From contig NZ_NERU01000003.1 in NCBI RefSeq assembly GCF_003063265.1, positions 62,001 to 126,000 on the forward strand: a stretch of DNA of 64,000 nt, read 5' to 3'. Under the pieces are notes generated by a model. It was not told the DNA's origin and did no database searches. It was given only the letters and a program-made list of their open reading frames with translations. Below, piece by piece: positions 1 through 8,353 of this stretch (the first letter of the stretch is position 1; the number at the start of each line of letters is the position of its first letter). The position numbers were made by a program, and so were the translations under genes. The DNA comes from Limnohabitans sp. WS1. GTDB lineage: Bacteria; Pseudomonadota; Gammaproteobacteria; Burkholderiales; Burkholderiaceae_C.

Positions 1-592
1 CAAACAGCATGGGGGTGCCGAAGATGCCGGGGGCAATCGTCATGTTGCGTATGCCGTTGCGGGCCAGGTCACGGGCAATGGGCAGTGTCATGCCGACCAC
101 GCCGCCTTTGGAGGCTGCGTATGCGGCCTGGCCAATCTGGCCATCATAGGCCGCCACGCTGGCGGTGCTGATCAGCACGCCGCGCTCGCCTGTGGCTTCG
201 GGCTCGTTTTTGCACATGGCTTCAGACGCCAGGCGGATCATGTTGAAGGTGCCGACCAGGTTGACCATGATGGTCTTGGTGTAGACGGCCAGGCTGTGTG
301 CGCCGTTTTTGCCCACGGTTTTTTCGGCCGGGGCGATGCCTGCGCAATTGATGAGGCCAGAGAGGCGGCCCATGGACACGGCCTGGGCCACCACGGCTTG
401 GCCGTCGGCCTCATTGCTCACATCGCACTTGACGAAAGCGCCGCCCAGCTCTTTGGCAATCGCTTCGCCTTTTTCAGTCTGCATGTCGGCGATCACCACC
501 TTGCCGCCGTTGGCCGCCAGCATGCGTGCCGTGCCTTCGCCCAGGCCTGATGCGCCGCCGGTGACGATGAAAACCTTGCCTTGAATGTCCAT
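1..592 (-). CDS. SDR family dehydrogenase, 3-hydroxyacyl-CoA dehydrogenase type (3' end outside window)
   Basis: Short-chain dehydrogenase/reductase, NAD(P)-dependent and cytosolic. About 197 residues are visible from the ATG at 592. The N-terminus carries the Rossmann glycine motif TGGASGLG, then NCAG, a catalytic Ser in the [10 protein letters not shown] segment, the YAASK catalytic Tyr/Lys pair, and APGIFGTPM. This set is typical of the HSD10-like 3-hydroxyacyl-CoA dehydrogenases used in fatty-acid or branched-chain acyl-CoA oxidation. Substrate is inferred from family resemblance only. A strong inverted repeat lies about 20 bases upstream of the start, suggesting local repression. The C-terminal part is cut off by the window edge. 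Confidence 0.9.
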   Translation of the reverse strand, partial: MDIQGKVFIVTGGASGLGEGTARMLAANGGKVVIADMQTEKGEAIAKELGGAFVKCDVSNEADGQAVVAQAVSMGRLSGLINCAGIAPAEKTVGKNGAHSLAVYTKTIMVNLVGTFNMIRLASEAMCKNEPEATGERGVLISTASVAAYDGQIGQAAYAASKGGVVGMTLPIARDLARNGIRNMTIAPGIFGTPMLF

Positions 593-610
593 GTTTCGCT
601 CCTGAATTTG

Positions 611-633
611 ATTGACGTTACGTCAACGTCAAT
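611..633. promoter_or_regulatory. Operator-like inverted repeat upstream of the SDR gene
   Basis: A perfect dyad TTGACGT-T-ACGTCAA (612-626) is followed directly by a further CGTCAAT half-site, so that ATTGACGTT and AACGTCAAT also form outer 9-bp arms with a 5-base centre. It lies 19 bases upstream of the SDR start codon. Such sites are typical of regulators of acyl-CoA/branched-chain catabolism (TetR or MerR/LiuR type). The regulator identity is inference. Confidence 0.55.
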
Positions 634-841
634 TATGCCCTTTGGTCACGGGCGAGCGAAGGGCAGCCCGTCATAAAAAGAGGCCTAGCAAATCGGCCAT
701 CCCTGTGCCCCATCGAGTGCACTTACCGCAAACACGGTAGGTCCGTACCGGTTTGGTCGGATGTGCAAACAGCGCCAGTTTTTCTAGCATGGACAAGGTC
801 ACGGGTGCATGACCCGGTTGGCATCATGACAGGAGAACCGC

Positions 842-2017
842 ATGGCTTCAGAACTCTCGTGGGACAGGAATGAAACGGTTTTGGAGCGCACCGACGACAA
901 CTGGCGTCAGGCGTGTGCCTTGTTGGCCACGGCCGATATCCGGGTCGGGGGCGGCCGGCCTTGGGACATGCGGGTGCATCACCCGGCCACGTTTGACCGC
1001 ATCCTGACGCGGGGCAGTCTGGGCTTGGGGGAAAGTTATATGGACGGCTGGTGGGACTGCGACGAGGTGGACGAGTTGATCACCCGGATTTTGCGGGCGC
1101 GGCTGGACGAGCAGGTGGGTCGGGCCGGGTGGCTGTGGGCATCGCTCAAGGCGCGGCTGACCAATTTGCAGTCGCCACACCGGGCTTGGCAGGTGGGGGA
1201 GGTGCATTACGACTTGGGCAACGATTTGTACGAGGCCATGCTGGACCCTTCCATGGCCTACAGCTGCGGCTATTGGCCGGTGGCCCAAACCCTGGCTCAG
1301 GCGCAAGAAGCCAAGTTGGACCTGATTTGCCAAAAGCTGCAGCTGCGACCGGGCATGTCGCTGCTGGACATCGGTTGCGGCTGGGGCAGTTTGATGCTGT
1401 TTGCGGCCCGGCATTACCGGGTGCAGTGCGTGGGGCTGACGGTGTCCAAAGCGCAAGCCCGGCTGGGCGCAGAAAAGTCGCGGGATTTGCCCATCCGTTT
1501 TGAGTTGGCCGATTACCGGCAGTTCAACCTGCAGGGTGAGCAGCGCTTTGACCGCATCGCCTCGGTGGGCATGTTCGAGCATGTGGGGCACAAAAACTAC
1601 CGCGCTTACTTTGACATGGCCCGACGTTGCTTGCGTGACGATGGCTTGTTTTTGCTGCACACCATCGGCAAAAACAGGGCAGGGTCGGGAATTGACCCCT
1701 GGGTTGAAAAATACATTTTTCCCAATGGGGCGTTGCCCTCTGCCTCTGAAATCGCGTTCTACAGCGAAGATGATTTCGTCATGGAAGATTGGCACAACTT
1801 GGGCGAGGACTACGACAAGACCCTGATGGCCTGGCATGAGCGCTTTGAGGCGGCATGGCCCGCGCTGAAAGACCGCTATGGGGAGCGCTTTTACCGCATG
1901 TGGCGCTATTACCTGCTGTGCTGTGCGGGCACGTTCAGGGCGCGTGACAACCAGCTGTGGCAGGTGGTGCTGTCGCCCAGCGGCCACGCGGGGGGCTACC
2001 GTAGGCCACTGGTGTGA
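842..2017 (+). CDS. cfa: Cyclopropane-fatty-acyl-phospholipid synthase
   Basis: Transfers a methylene group from S-adenosylmethionine to cis double bonds of membrane phospholipid acyl chains, protecting the membrane in stationary phase and acid stress. 391 aa, close to the usual 380-390. Visible family signatures are HYDLGNDLYEAML and YSCGYW in the substrate region, the SAM-binding LLDIGCGWGSL at about residues 174-184, MFEHVG, and the C-terminal FPNGALPS and DWHNLGEDYDKTL segments. The ATG at 842 is preceded by AGGAGA at the right distance. It is divergent from the SDR gene across a 249-base intergenic region. Confidence 0.95.
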   Translation: MASELSWDRNETVLERTDDNWRQACALLATADIRVGGGRPWDMRVHHPATFDRILTRGSLGLGESYMDGWWDCDEVDELITRILRARLDEQVGRAGWLWASLKARLTNLQSPHRAWQVGEVHYDLGNDLYEAMLDPSMAYSCGYWPVAQTLAQAQEAKLDLICQKLQLRPGMSLLDIGCGWGSLMLFAARHYRVQCVGLTVSKAQARLGAEKSRDLPIRFELADYRQFNLQGEQRFDRIASVGMFEHVGHKNYRAYFDMARRCLRDDGLFLLHTIGKNRAGSGIDPWVEKYIFPNGALPSASEIAFYSEDDFVMEDWHNLGEDYDKTLMAWHERFEAAWPALKDRYGERFYRMWRYYLLCCAGTFRARDNQLWQVVLSPSGHAGGYRRPLV

Positions 2018-2114
2018 GGGGATGGCGGCGCAGTCACTGACGAAAATCCAATCAGCCGCACAAAGCCGTGTTTCAATGCGCTGTTTCCATTTTTCGCTTG
2101 ATGCGCAGCCCCCC

Positions 2115-2561
2115 ATGTCCAGCCCTTCGTCTGCTCCGTCGTCCTTTTCCGTGCCCGAGGTTTGGCCTTTGTCGGCCCGGTGGTTTCTGGCCCTGGGGGC
2201 GATCAGTGCCTGCACCAGCGTGGTGTTCAGCGCCGCCTTTGCGCATTTGCCGGTGTTTGCCGCAGGCGTGCCCACGGCGGTGCAAACCGCTTTGAGCCAG
2301 CAGCAATTTCATTCTCTGGGTTTGTTGTTCACGGGGCTGGCGCTGCGGGTATACGGGGGGTCGCGTTGGCTGCAGGCGGCGGGTTGGCTCATGCTGGTCG
2401 GTTTGCTTTTGTTCAGTTTCAACCTTTATGCCCGGCATGTGTGGGCTTGGGACGCTTTGCGGTCCATGGTGCCTTGGGGTGGCGCGGCATGGATATTCGC
2501 TTGGCTGGCTTTGGCCCTGGGTTTGGTGCAGGGGTTTGGAAGAGTAAATCGACGGGCTTGA
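2115..2561 (+). CDS. DUF423 family small inner-membrane protein
   Basis: 148-aa hydrophobic protein of the DUF423 (YgdD/TMEM256-like) family. Four predicted membrane helices are visible: WFLALGAISACTSVVFSAAF, then QQFHSLGLLFTGLAL, AGWLMLVGLLLFSFNLYA, and a C-terminal GGAAWIFAWLALALGLVQG. The HSLGLL and LLLFSFNLY patterns match the family's conserved helices. Function is unknown. The ATG at 2115 gives a length near the family's 120-130 aa; an in-frame ATG at 2076 would add 13 residues. It sits between cfa and ahpC with no obvious functional link. Confidence 0.75.
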   Translation: MSSPSSAPSSFSVPEVWPLSARWFLALGAISACTSVVFSAAFAHLPVFAAGVPTAVQTALSQQQFHSLGLLFTGLALRVYGGSRWLQAAGWLMLVGLLLFSFNLYARHVWAWDALRSMVPWGGAAWIFAWLALALGLVQGFGRVNRRA

Positions 2562-2594
2562 GTTGAAAGCTTTTTCCTATGAGGTCGATAGAAA

Positions 2595-2608
2595 CTACTC
2601 ATGAGTAG
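2595..2608. promoter_or_regulatory. 14-bp perfect palindrome upstream of ahpC
   Basis: CTACTCATGAGTAG is its own reverse complement and lies about 80 bases upstream of the ahpC start, flanked by AGAAA/AGAAACC. It does not fit the four-element OxyR spacing. It may be an operator for another peroxide or iron responsive regulator; this is inference. Confidence 0.45.
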
Positions 2609-2688
2609 AAACCCTAGGTTGTTTTATGATTGCGACCAATGAGTTTTCTCATTCGATAGTTTTTATTAACCACCCCAAGGAAATGTCC

Positions 2689-3255
2689 ATGTCCTCTTTG
2701 ATCAATACCCAAGTCCAGCCTTTCAAGACCCAGGCTTTCCACAACGGCAAGTTCGTGCAAGTGTCCAACGAAACCCTCAAGGGCGAGTGGTCCGTGCTGA
2801 TTTTCATGCCCGCAGCCTTCACCTTCAACTGCCCCACCGAAATCGAAGACGCGGCCGACAACTACGCCGAGTTTCAGAAAGCCGGTGCGGAGGTTTACAT
2901 CGTGACCACCGACACCCACTTCTCTCACAAGGTCTGGCACGAGACTTCGCCTGCCGTGGGCAAGGCCAAGTTCCCCTTGGTTGGCGACCCTACACACACC
3001 CTGACACGCGCATTTGGCGTGCACATTGAAGAAGAAGGCTTGGCACTGCGCGGCACCTTCATCATCAACCCCGAAGGCATGATCAAGACCGCTGAAGTGC
3101 ATTCCAACGAGATCGCACGCGACGTGTCCGAGACCCTGCGCAAGCTCAAAGCCGCTCAGTACACCGCCGCCAACCCCGGCCAAGTGTGCCCCGCCAAGTG
3201 GAAAGAAGGCGCCAAGACTTTGGCTCCTTCCATCGACCTGGTCGGCAAGATCTAA
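2689..3255 (+). CDS. ahpC: Alkyl hydroperoxide reductase subunit C (2-Cys peroxiredoxin)
   Basis: Reduces H2O2, organic peroxides and peroxynitrite in the cytosol, being re-reduced by AhpF. 188 aa, matching the usual 187. The peroxidatic Cys48 sits in FTFNCPTE and the resolving Cys167 in GQVCPAKW near the C-terminus, the typical AhpC arrangement. The start at 2689 (MSSLINTQ) is preferred over the in-frame ATG at 2683 because AAGGA (2677-2681) is then 7 bases away, and because E. coli AhpC starts MSLINT. It is followed 171 bases later by ahpF. Confidence 0.97.
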   Translation: MSSLINTQVQPFKTQAFHNGKFVQVSNETLKGEWSVLIFMPAAFTFNCPTEIEDAADNYAEFQKAGAEVYIVTTDTHFSHKVWHETSPAVGKAKFPLVGDPTHTLTRAFGVHIEEEGLALRGTFIINPEGMIKTAEVHSNEIARDVSETLRKLKAAQYTAANPGQVCPAKWKEGAKTLAPSIDLVGKI

Positions 3256-3264
3256 ATCTCGGGT

Positions 3265-3281
3265 GCCCTGCTGGTCAGGGC
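3265..3281 (+). repeat. Short hairpin between ahpC and ahpF
   Basis: GCCCTG-CTGGT-CAGGGC starts 10 bases after the ahpC stop codon and has no T-tract. It could stabilise the ahpC transcript end or partly attenuate read-through into ahpF, consistent with peroxiredoxin being needed in excess over its reductase. The role is inference. Confidence 0.4.
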
Positions 3282-3426
3282 GCTGAGTTCAACGCATGCG
3301 GGCCACAAGCCTGCGTGCCTTGCGCTCAACGTATTCCCCCCAAGTCCCCCCCAATTTCCCCTGTTCCCTGGCCTGCGCCACAAGTGCGGGTCTAAGTTCA
3401 CTGCCCCCTGAAAACCGGAGATCACC

Positions 3427-5031
3427 ATGCTCGACGACACCCTCAAAGCCCAACTTCAGCAATACCTGGCATTGCTGCGCCAGCCGATTCGTTTGATTGC
3501 TTCGCTGGACGACAGCGAGACCGGCACTGATATGAAGCAGTTGCTTGAGACCATCGTCGGTTTGTCTGACAAGGTCAGCCTGGACACCTCGGGAGACGAC
3601 GCACGCAAGCCGTCTTTTGTGGTGGCCCGCGAAGGCCAGACCACTGGGGTGCGTTTTGCTGGTTTGCCGCTGGGCCACGAATTCACATCACTGGTGTTGG
3701 CGCTGCTGTGGACGGGTGGTCACCCGCCCAAGGTCGAGGCCGACGTCATTGACAGCATCAAAGCGCTGGAAGGCAACTTCAATTTCGAGGTCTACATGTC
3801 GCTCAGCTGCCACAACTGCCCCGACGTGGTGCAGGCGCTGTCGCTCATGGCCATCGTGAACCCCAAAGTGAAAACCGTGGTCATTGAAGGCGGTGCCTTC
3901 CAGGCCGAAGTCGAGGCGCGTCAGATCATGGCCGTGCCCATGGTGTTTTTGAACGGTCAGGTATTTGGTTCGGGCCGCATGTCGGTTGAAGAAATCGTGG
4001 CCAAGCTCGACACCAACGCCGGTGAACGCGATGCCGCCAAGCTCAGCGCCAAAGACCCGTTTGACGTGTTGGTGGTGGGCGGTGGCCCGGCCGGGGCGGC
4101 GGCTGCCGTGTACGCCGCTCGCAAAGGCATCCGCGTGGGTGTGGCGGCTGAGCGTTTTGGCGGCCAGACCAACGACACCATGGCCATCGAGAATTACATC
4201 TCGGTGCTCGAGACCGACGGCCCCAAGTTTGCGGCAGCCTTGGAAGCGCAAGTGCGCCACTACGAGGTGGACATCATGAACTTGCAGCGTGCCGACAAAA
4301 TCATCCCCGCCAGCCAGCCCGGCGGCCTGATCGAAGTGCAGATGGCCAATGGCGCCAGCATCAAAGCCCGCTCGGTCATCCTGTCCACCGGTGCCCGCTG
4401 GCGCAATGTGAATGTGCCCGGCGAAGCCGAGTACAAAAACAAGGGTGTGGCGTATTGCCCGCATTGCGATGGCCCGCTGTTCAAGGGCAAGCGCACGGCG
4501 GTGATTGGCGGCGGCAACTCCGGCATCGAAGCGGCGATTGACTTGGCCGGCATCGTGGCCCACGTCACGGTGTTTGAATTTGCCGACCAGCTCAAGGCCG
4601 ACGCGGTCTTGGTGAGCAAGCTCAAGAGCCTGCCCAACGTCACGGTGCACACCAACGCCCAAACCACCGAGATCACCGGCGCTGACGGCAAGGTCAAAGG
4701 CATTCGCTACAAAGACCGCACCTCGGGTGATGACCATTGGGTCGAGCTGGAAGGCGTGTTCGTGCAAATCGGCCTGGTGCCCAACACCGAGTTCCTCAAG
4801 GGCACTTTGGAGTTGAGCAAGTTCGGCGAGATCGTGGTGGACGCCAAAGGCCACACCAATGTGCCTGGTGTGTTTGCAGCCGGTGATTGCACCACCGTGC
4901 CTTATAAGCAGATCGTCATTGCCGCAGGCGAGGGTGCCAAAGCCGCCTTGAGCGCTTTTGACCACCTGATCCGCATGCCTGCTGTGCCGGTGAGTGACGC
5001 CACAACCCCCGCACACGCAGAAGCCGTTTAA
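3427..5031 (+). CDS. ahpF: Alkyl hydroperoxide reductase subunit F
   Basis: FAD- and NADH-dependent disulfide reductase that recharges AhpC. 534 aa (E. coli 521). The N-terminal tandem thioredoxin-fold domain carries the CHNC redox pair (Cys128, Cys131). After a linker follow the FAD-binding [17 protein letters not shown] (from about residue 217), the thioredoxin-reductase-like CPHC pair (Cys344, Cys347), a second NADH-binding glycine motif ([12 protein letters not shown]) and the C-terminal FAADC-equivalent GVFAAGDCT. All catalytic cysteines are present, so the ahpCF pair should be functional. Confidence 0.97.
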   Translation: MLDDTLKAQLQQYLALLRQPIRLIASLDDSETGTDMKQLLETIVGLSDKVSLDTSGDDARKPSFVVAREGQTTGVRFAGLPLGHEFTSLVLALLWTGGHPPKVEADVIDSIKALEGNFNFEVYMSLSCHNCPDVVQALSLMAIVNPKVKTVVIEGGAFQAEVEARQIMAVPMVFLNGQVFGSGRMSVEEIVAKLDTNAGERDAAKLSAKDPFDVLVVGGGPAGAAAAVYAARKGIRVGVAAERFGGQTNDTMAIENYISVLETDGPKFAAALEAQVRHYEVDIMNLQRADKIIPASQPGGLIEVQMANGASIKARSVILSTGARWRNVNVPGEAEYKNKGVAYCPHCDGPLFKGKRTAVIGGGNSGIEAAIDLAGIVAHVTVFEFADQLKADAVLVSKLKSLPNVTVHTNAQTTEITGADGKVKGIRYKDRTSGDDHWVELEGVFVQIGLVPNTEFLKGTLELSKFGEIVVDAKGHTNVPGVFAAGDCTTVPYKQIVIAAGEGAKAALSAFDHLIRMPAVPVSDATTPAHAEAV

Positions 5032-5067
5032 GCTGGCGGTTTTTTCACCCCCCACCGGAGCCCTGTG

Positions 5068-5370
5068 ATGACGTGTTTTGTGATCGACCCCACCGCCAAA
5101 ACCATCACCCCCGTCCCTTGGGACGGTGGGTTGGATGCGATCCGTCAGCTGATCGGTTTTGAAACCATCGACAGCGACGAGATCGATGCGAATGGGGACC
5201 GTTTGTTTTTCGACGAAAAATGCTTCATCCGCCAGACCCCTGGCGTGGGCCGTTTCCAGCTCGACAGCCTGGCCCCTGTGGCGGGGGTGGGCGTGGTGGT
5301 GGGGGCTGGGGTGTCTGCCCCGCAAGTGACGCTGCAGGCCTTGCAGGGGCGGGTCAAATTTTTGTCATGA
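5068..5370 (+). CDS. Hypothetical protein, 100 aa
   Basis: Small soluble protein with no signal peptide or membrane helix and no family I recognise with certainty; the start (FVIDPTAKTITPV) loosely recalls DUF3846-type proteins. The ATG at 5068 is chosen because CCGGAG ends 7 bases upstream; an adjacent GTG at 5065 is the alternative. It follows ahpF by 36 bases on the same strand and may be co-transcribed. The C-terminal half is rich in Gly/Val (VAGVGVVVGAGVSA). No function is proposed. Confidence 0.65.
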   Translation: MTCFVIDPTAKTITPVPWDGGLDAIRQLIGFETIDSDEIDANGDRLFFDEKCFIRQTPGVGRFQLDSLAPVAGVGVVVGAGVSAPQVTLQALQGRVKFLS

Positions 5371-5388
5371 CCCGTCTACCGTGTTGGC

Positions 5389-6447
5389 TTACTTGAAGCC
5401 CACGCGGTCCAGCATTTGCTGCACCTTGATCTGGTTCATGCCCACGGCGCTGATCGGGAGCAATTCGCTTTTGAAGCTGCCGCCGGTCATGGCTTTGAGG
5501 GCGGGGTTGTCAAAGCTCACGCCTTTGGCCGCTGGCCACTCGTTGTTGCCGTTGGCAAAGTGGTTTTGCGCCGAGGGGCTGGCCAGGTATTCGAGGAACT
5601 TGACCGCGTTGTCGGTGTTTTTGGCATGGCGTGCCACGGCGCCACCGGCCACGTTCATGTGGGTACCCCAGCTGCTTTGGTTGGGGAAGACCACGCCGAT
5701 TTTTTCGGTCACGGCTTTGTCGGCCGGGTTGCTGGACCGCATCATGCGGGCCAGGTAATAGGTGTTGGTGACCGCCACGCCGCATTCGCCCGAGGCCACG
5801 CCCTTGATCTGGTCGGTGTCACCGCCTTTGGGGCTGCGGGCCATGTTGTCCACCAAGCCCTTTAGCCAGACTTCGGTTTTTTGCGGACCCAGGTGCTCGG
5901 TCATGGCCCCGAACAGGCTCAGGTTGTAGGGGTGCGAGCCGCTGCGGATGCACAAACTGCCCTTGAACTTGGCATCGGCCAGTTTCTCGTAGCTGTCCAC
6001 GTCGGTTTTGCTGAACTTGAGCTTGTCGTACACGATCACACGCGCCCGTGTGGACAGGCCAAACCACGCCGTGCCGCCGTTGTCGGCGGGCTTGGCGCGC
6101 AAGTTGGCGGGGATGGCGTCTTCGAGTTTGGCCGACTTGATGGGCAAAAACAGGCCATCGACCTCGGCACGCCACAAGCGGGCCGCGTCCACCAGCAAAA
6201 TCACGTCAGCGGGAGAGGCTGCGCCCTCGGCTTTGAGTCGGGCGAGAATACCGGCATCGTCGGCATCGACCCGGTTGATCTTGATGCCCGTAGTTTTGGT
6301 GAAGTCGCTGTACATGACTTCATCGGTGGGGTAATGCCGGGCCGAATAAATGTTCAGCACTTTGTCTTGCGCCATGACCGAGGTGGATGCCCACAGGCAG
6401 GCGAAGCTCAGGAGAGATTTGGACAGTTTCACGAACTTGACTTTCAA
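5389..6447 (-). CDS. Fe(III) ABC transporter periplasmic substrate-binding protein (FutA/FbpA type)
   Basis: 352-aa periplasmic ferric-iron binding protein. A signal peptide (about residues 1-26, ending SVMA before QDKVLNIYSARHY) is visible. The NIYSARHYPTDE motif, the RVDADDAGILARLKAEG segment and the paired tyrosines TNTYYLAR, which coordinate iron in this family, are all present. The start is uncertain: TTG at 6447 gives the full signal peptide, and a GTG five codons in is an alternative. No permease or ATPase genes are adjacent, so it must work with a transporter encoded elsewhere. A Fur-box-like sequence 30 bases upstream fits iron repression. Confidence 0.88.
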   Translation of the reverse strand: MKVKFVKLSKSLLSFACLWASTSVMAQDKVLNIYSARHYPTDEVMYSDFTKTTGIKINRVDADDAGILARLKAEGAASPADVILLVDAARLWRAEVDGLFLPIKSAKLEDAIPANLRAKPADNGGTAWFGLSTRARVIVYDKLKFSKTDVDSYEKLADAKFKGSLCIRSGSHPYNLSLFGAMTEHLGPQKTEVWLKGLVDNMARSPKGGDTDQIKGVASGECGVAVTNTYYLARMMRSSNPADKAVTEKIGVVFPNQSSWGTHMNVAGGAVARHAKNTDNAVKFLEYLASPSAQNHFANGNNEWPAAKGVSFDNPALKAMTGGSFKSELLPISAVGMNQIKVQQMLDRVGFK

Positions 6448-6476
6448 TGGGTGTTGGTGGTCAAGTTTATCCTAAA

Positions 6477-6491
6477 TGCGAATGGTTATCA
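6477..6491. promoter_or_regulatory. Fur-box-like operator between the iron-binding protein and patatin genes
   Basis: TGCGAAT-G-GTTATCA matches the 7-1-7 Fur consensus TGATAAT-N-ATTATCA at 11 of 14 arm positions. It sits 30 bases upstream of the iron-binding protein gene and 23 bases upstream of the patatin ATG, so it could control both divergent genes. Confidence 0.6.
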
Positions 6492-6513
6492 ATAAGATTT
6501 GAGGAATTCAAGG

Positions 6514-7446
6514 ATGTCAGAGGTAAAGATTAAAAGGCTGATCACGTTTGGGCGAAGACTGTGCTTGTGCATTGGGCTTGGTCTGTTGGCCGCGTGCAGC
6601 AGTGTGGTGCAAGGTCCCCAGACGGAAGCGGGTCGCGACCAGACCAAAGTAGAGCCGAGAGAATTGCGCTTGGGCTTGGCTTTGGGTGGAGGGGCCGCTC
6701 GGGGTTTTGCCCATGTGGGCGTGATTCAGGTGCTTGAGGAGGCGGGTTTGCGCCCGAGTTATGTCACGGGCACATCTGCAGGCAGCCTGGTGGCTGCGCT
6801 TTATGCGAGCGGCAAAACACCCGTTGAACTTGTGCGGGTGGCTGAAAGCATGCAAGAGGCCGAAATCACCGACTGGATGCTGCCGATCTTGAACCGGGGT
6901 GCTTTGCGTGGAGAAGCTTTGGCCAAATATGTGAACACCCAAGTGGGAGGGCGAACGCTGGAGCAAATGAAAATTCCACTCGGGGTGGTGGCCACCGATT
7001 TGGGCAACGGGCAGGCGATCACTTTCCGTCGCGGCAATACCGGGGCGGCTGTTCGCGCATCCAGCGCTGTGCCCGGTGTGTTTCAGCCTGTGCGTTTTGG
7101 TGACAGGGAGTATGTGGATGGTGGGTTGGTGTCACCGGTTCCTGTGCGGCAGGCGCGTGAATTGGGGGCGAATTTTGTGCTGGCGGTGGACATATCCAGT
7201 GATCCCATGGGCAATCCAGCTTCGGATACTTTCCAGATTTTGATGCAGACCTTCACGATCATGGGCCAAAGCATCAAAACCTGGGCTTTGAAAGAGGCTG
7301 ATTTTGTGGTTCGGCCAGCCTTGTCTGGCGTCAAAAGTGCTGATTTTGGGGCACGCATGAGGTCGATTGAAGCCGGTCGAGTCGCCATGCGTGAGGCACT
7401 GCCGGGTTTAAAGCAACGCTTGGCTGCATTTGAAGCCGGTCGATGA
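6514..7446 (+). CDS. Patatin-like phospholipase lipoprotein (RssA-like)
   Basis: Predicted serine lipid hydrolase, 310 aa. A signal peptide ends in the lipobox LLAAC (lipidated Cys28), so it is probably anchored to a membrane facing the periplasm. The patatin domain has the oxyanion-hole GGGAARGFAH, the nucleophile elbow GTSAG (Ser88) and the catalytic Asp in VDGG (Asp202), giving a complete Ser-Asp dyad. The ATG at 6514 follows GAGGA/AAGGA purine stretches. Substrate is unknown; the family includes phospholipases and lysophospholipases. It is divergent from the iron-binding protein gene with which it shares a regulatory region. Confidence 0.9.
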   Translation: MSEVKIKRLITFGRRLCLCIGLGLLAACSSVVQGPQTEAGRDQTKVEPRELRLGLALGGGAARGFAHVGVIQVLEEAGLRPSYVTGTSAGSLVAALYASGKTPVELVRVAESMQEAEITDWMLPILNRGALRGEALAKYVNTQVGGRTLEQMKIPLGVVATDLGNGQAITFRRGNTGAAVRASSAVPGVFQPVRFGDREYVDGGLVSPVPVRQARELGANFVLAVDISSDPMGNPASDTFQILMQTFTIMGQSIKTWALKEADFVVRPALSGVKSADFGARMRSIEAGRVAMREALPGLKQRLAAFEAGR

Positions 7447-7503
7447 TCTGAACGCCCCGCAGCCCGAGCACTGGCTGTGTCGATGGGCGCAAGATGCGTC
7501 CAT

Positions 7504-7532
7504 AAAAAAAGGGCTGATCTTGCGATCAGCCC
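7504..7532 (-). terminator. Intrinsic terminator of the phasin gene
   Basis: On the minus strand a perfect 9-bp stem (GGGCTGATC/GATCAGCCC, 4-base loop) is followed by seven T. It lies about 100 bases beyond the phasin stop codon and also just after the convergent patatin gene. Confidence 0.85.
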
Positions 7533-7633
7533 TCAAAGGGATCCCTGTTTCCCAGATGAAATTCAAAGAGATCCGAGGAGACAACTTGCAATGTGTGTGG
7601 CAGTCCTTTGGCAGGGCTGCCCGGTGTCAGAAA

Positions 7634-8167
7634 TTACTTTTTCTTGGCTGCTTTAGGGGCCGCTGACTGGGTCACAGAAGCCAAATTGGATTCAGCCAAA
7701 TCGGTGGCTTGTTTGACTGCTTTTTGAACCGATTCAAAGGCGGTGCTGGCAGCGGTCACGGCACCCTTCATCATGGCCACGGCTTGCTCGGAGCCGGCCG
7801 GTGCGTTTTGAGCGGCAGTGTCCACCAAAGTGGCAAACTGCTTTTGAGCGGCAGCCGTTTGTGATTCGAAGGCTTTGGTGAACTCGCCACCGGTGCCAGA
7901 AGCGATGTCATACAGGTGACGGCTGTAAGCGGCTGTTTTTTCGGCCAAAGGCTGGAACAGGTTGGCTTGCATGGCCACGAGTTCTTGAGCGTCTTTCACG
8001 CTCAGGGCGGCTTGTGTGTTGTTGGCTGATTCGTCCAAGGCGGCCTTGGCTGCGCTCAGGTTCAATTCAACCAGCTTTTCAACGCCTTCGAAGGCTTTGG
8101 CGGTCAAACCAAACAGGGTTTCAACGTTGGCTTTGTGTGAGGCGACGATTTGTTCGGGTGTCATCAT
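7634..8167 (-). CDS. phaP: Phasin family protein (PHB granule-associated)
   Basis: 177-aa amphipathic protein that coats polyhydroxybutyrate granules, limiting coalescence and aiding storage. It begins [20 protein letters not shown], typical of the PhaP (TIGR01841-type) family of Burkholderiales, is Ala/Gln/Glu-rich and helical throughout, and ends with a basic APKAAKKK tail. The start at 8167 has GGAG upstream; a longer reading to 8197 lacks support. It is monocistronic with its own terminator. A TGC-rich dyad 68 bases upstream resembles a PhaR operator. Confidence 0.9.
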   Translation of the reverse strand: MMTPEQIVASHKANVETLFGLTAKAFEGVEKLVELNLSAAKAALDESANNTQAALSVKDAQELVAMQANLFQPLAEKTAAYSRHLYDIASGTGGEFTKAFESQTAAAQKQFATLVDTAAQNAPAGSEQAVAMMKGAVTAASTAFESVQKAVKQATDLAESNLASVTQSAAPKAAKKK

Positions 8168-8234
8168 GAGGAGCTCCAGAGATAAGTTTGGTTTCAAGAA
8201 GACTGCGCCGTAACTGGCCGGGGCCGTACAACTT

Positions 8235-8249
8235 TGTTGCAGTGCAGCA
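8235..8249. promoter_or_regulatory. TGC-rich dyad upstream of phaP, possible PhaR operator
   Basis: TGTTGCAGTGCAGCA fits the symmetric pattern TGNTGCA-N-TGCANCA, with arms matching at 12 of 14 positions. It sits 68 bases upstream of the phasin start. PhaR repressors bind TGC/GCA-containing dyads upstream of phasin genes; assignment to PhaR is inference. Confidence 0.45.
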
Positions 8250-8353
8250 TGGTTTGAATTTTAGGGTTTCTACGGGCCAATGCAAGGCCATGGGCCCTCT
8301 CGTGGCTCAGTTTAGAGAGGGTTATCTAGAATCGATTTGTTCAAAATCAAACC

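Noticed and set aside
848..2275. 475-codon open frame on the minus strand opposite cfa
   Set aside because: Antisense shadow of a GC-rich gene: the plus strand has clear Cfa motifs and the minus-strand product has no recognisable domain.
2587..2615. OxyR binding site upstream of ahpC
   Set aside because: ATAG/CTAC elements are present, but their spacing (0, 7, 17, about 26) does not fit the four ATAGnt elements at about 10-base intervals.
3688..5325. 545-codon minus-strand frame opposite ahpF
   Set aside because: His/Gly/Val-rich antisense shadow; ahpF is unambiguous on the plus strand.
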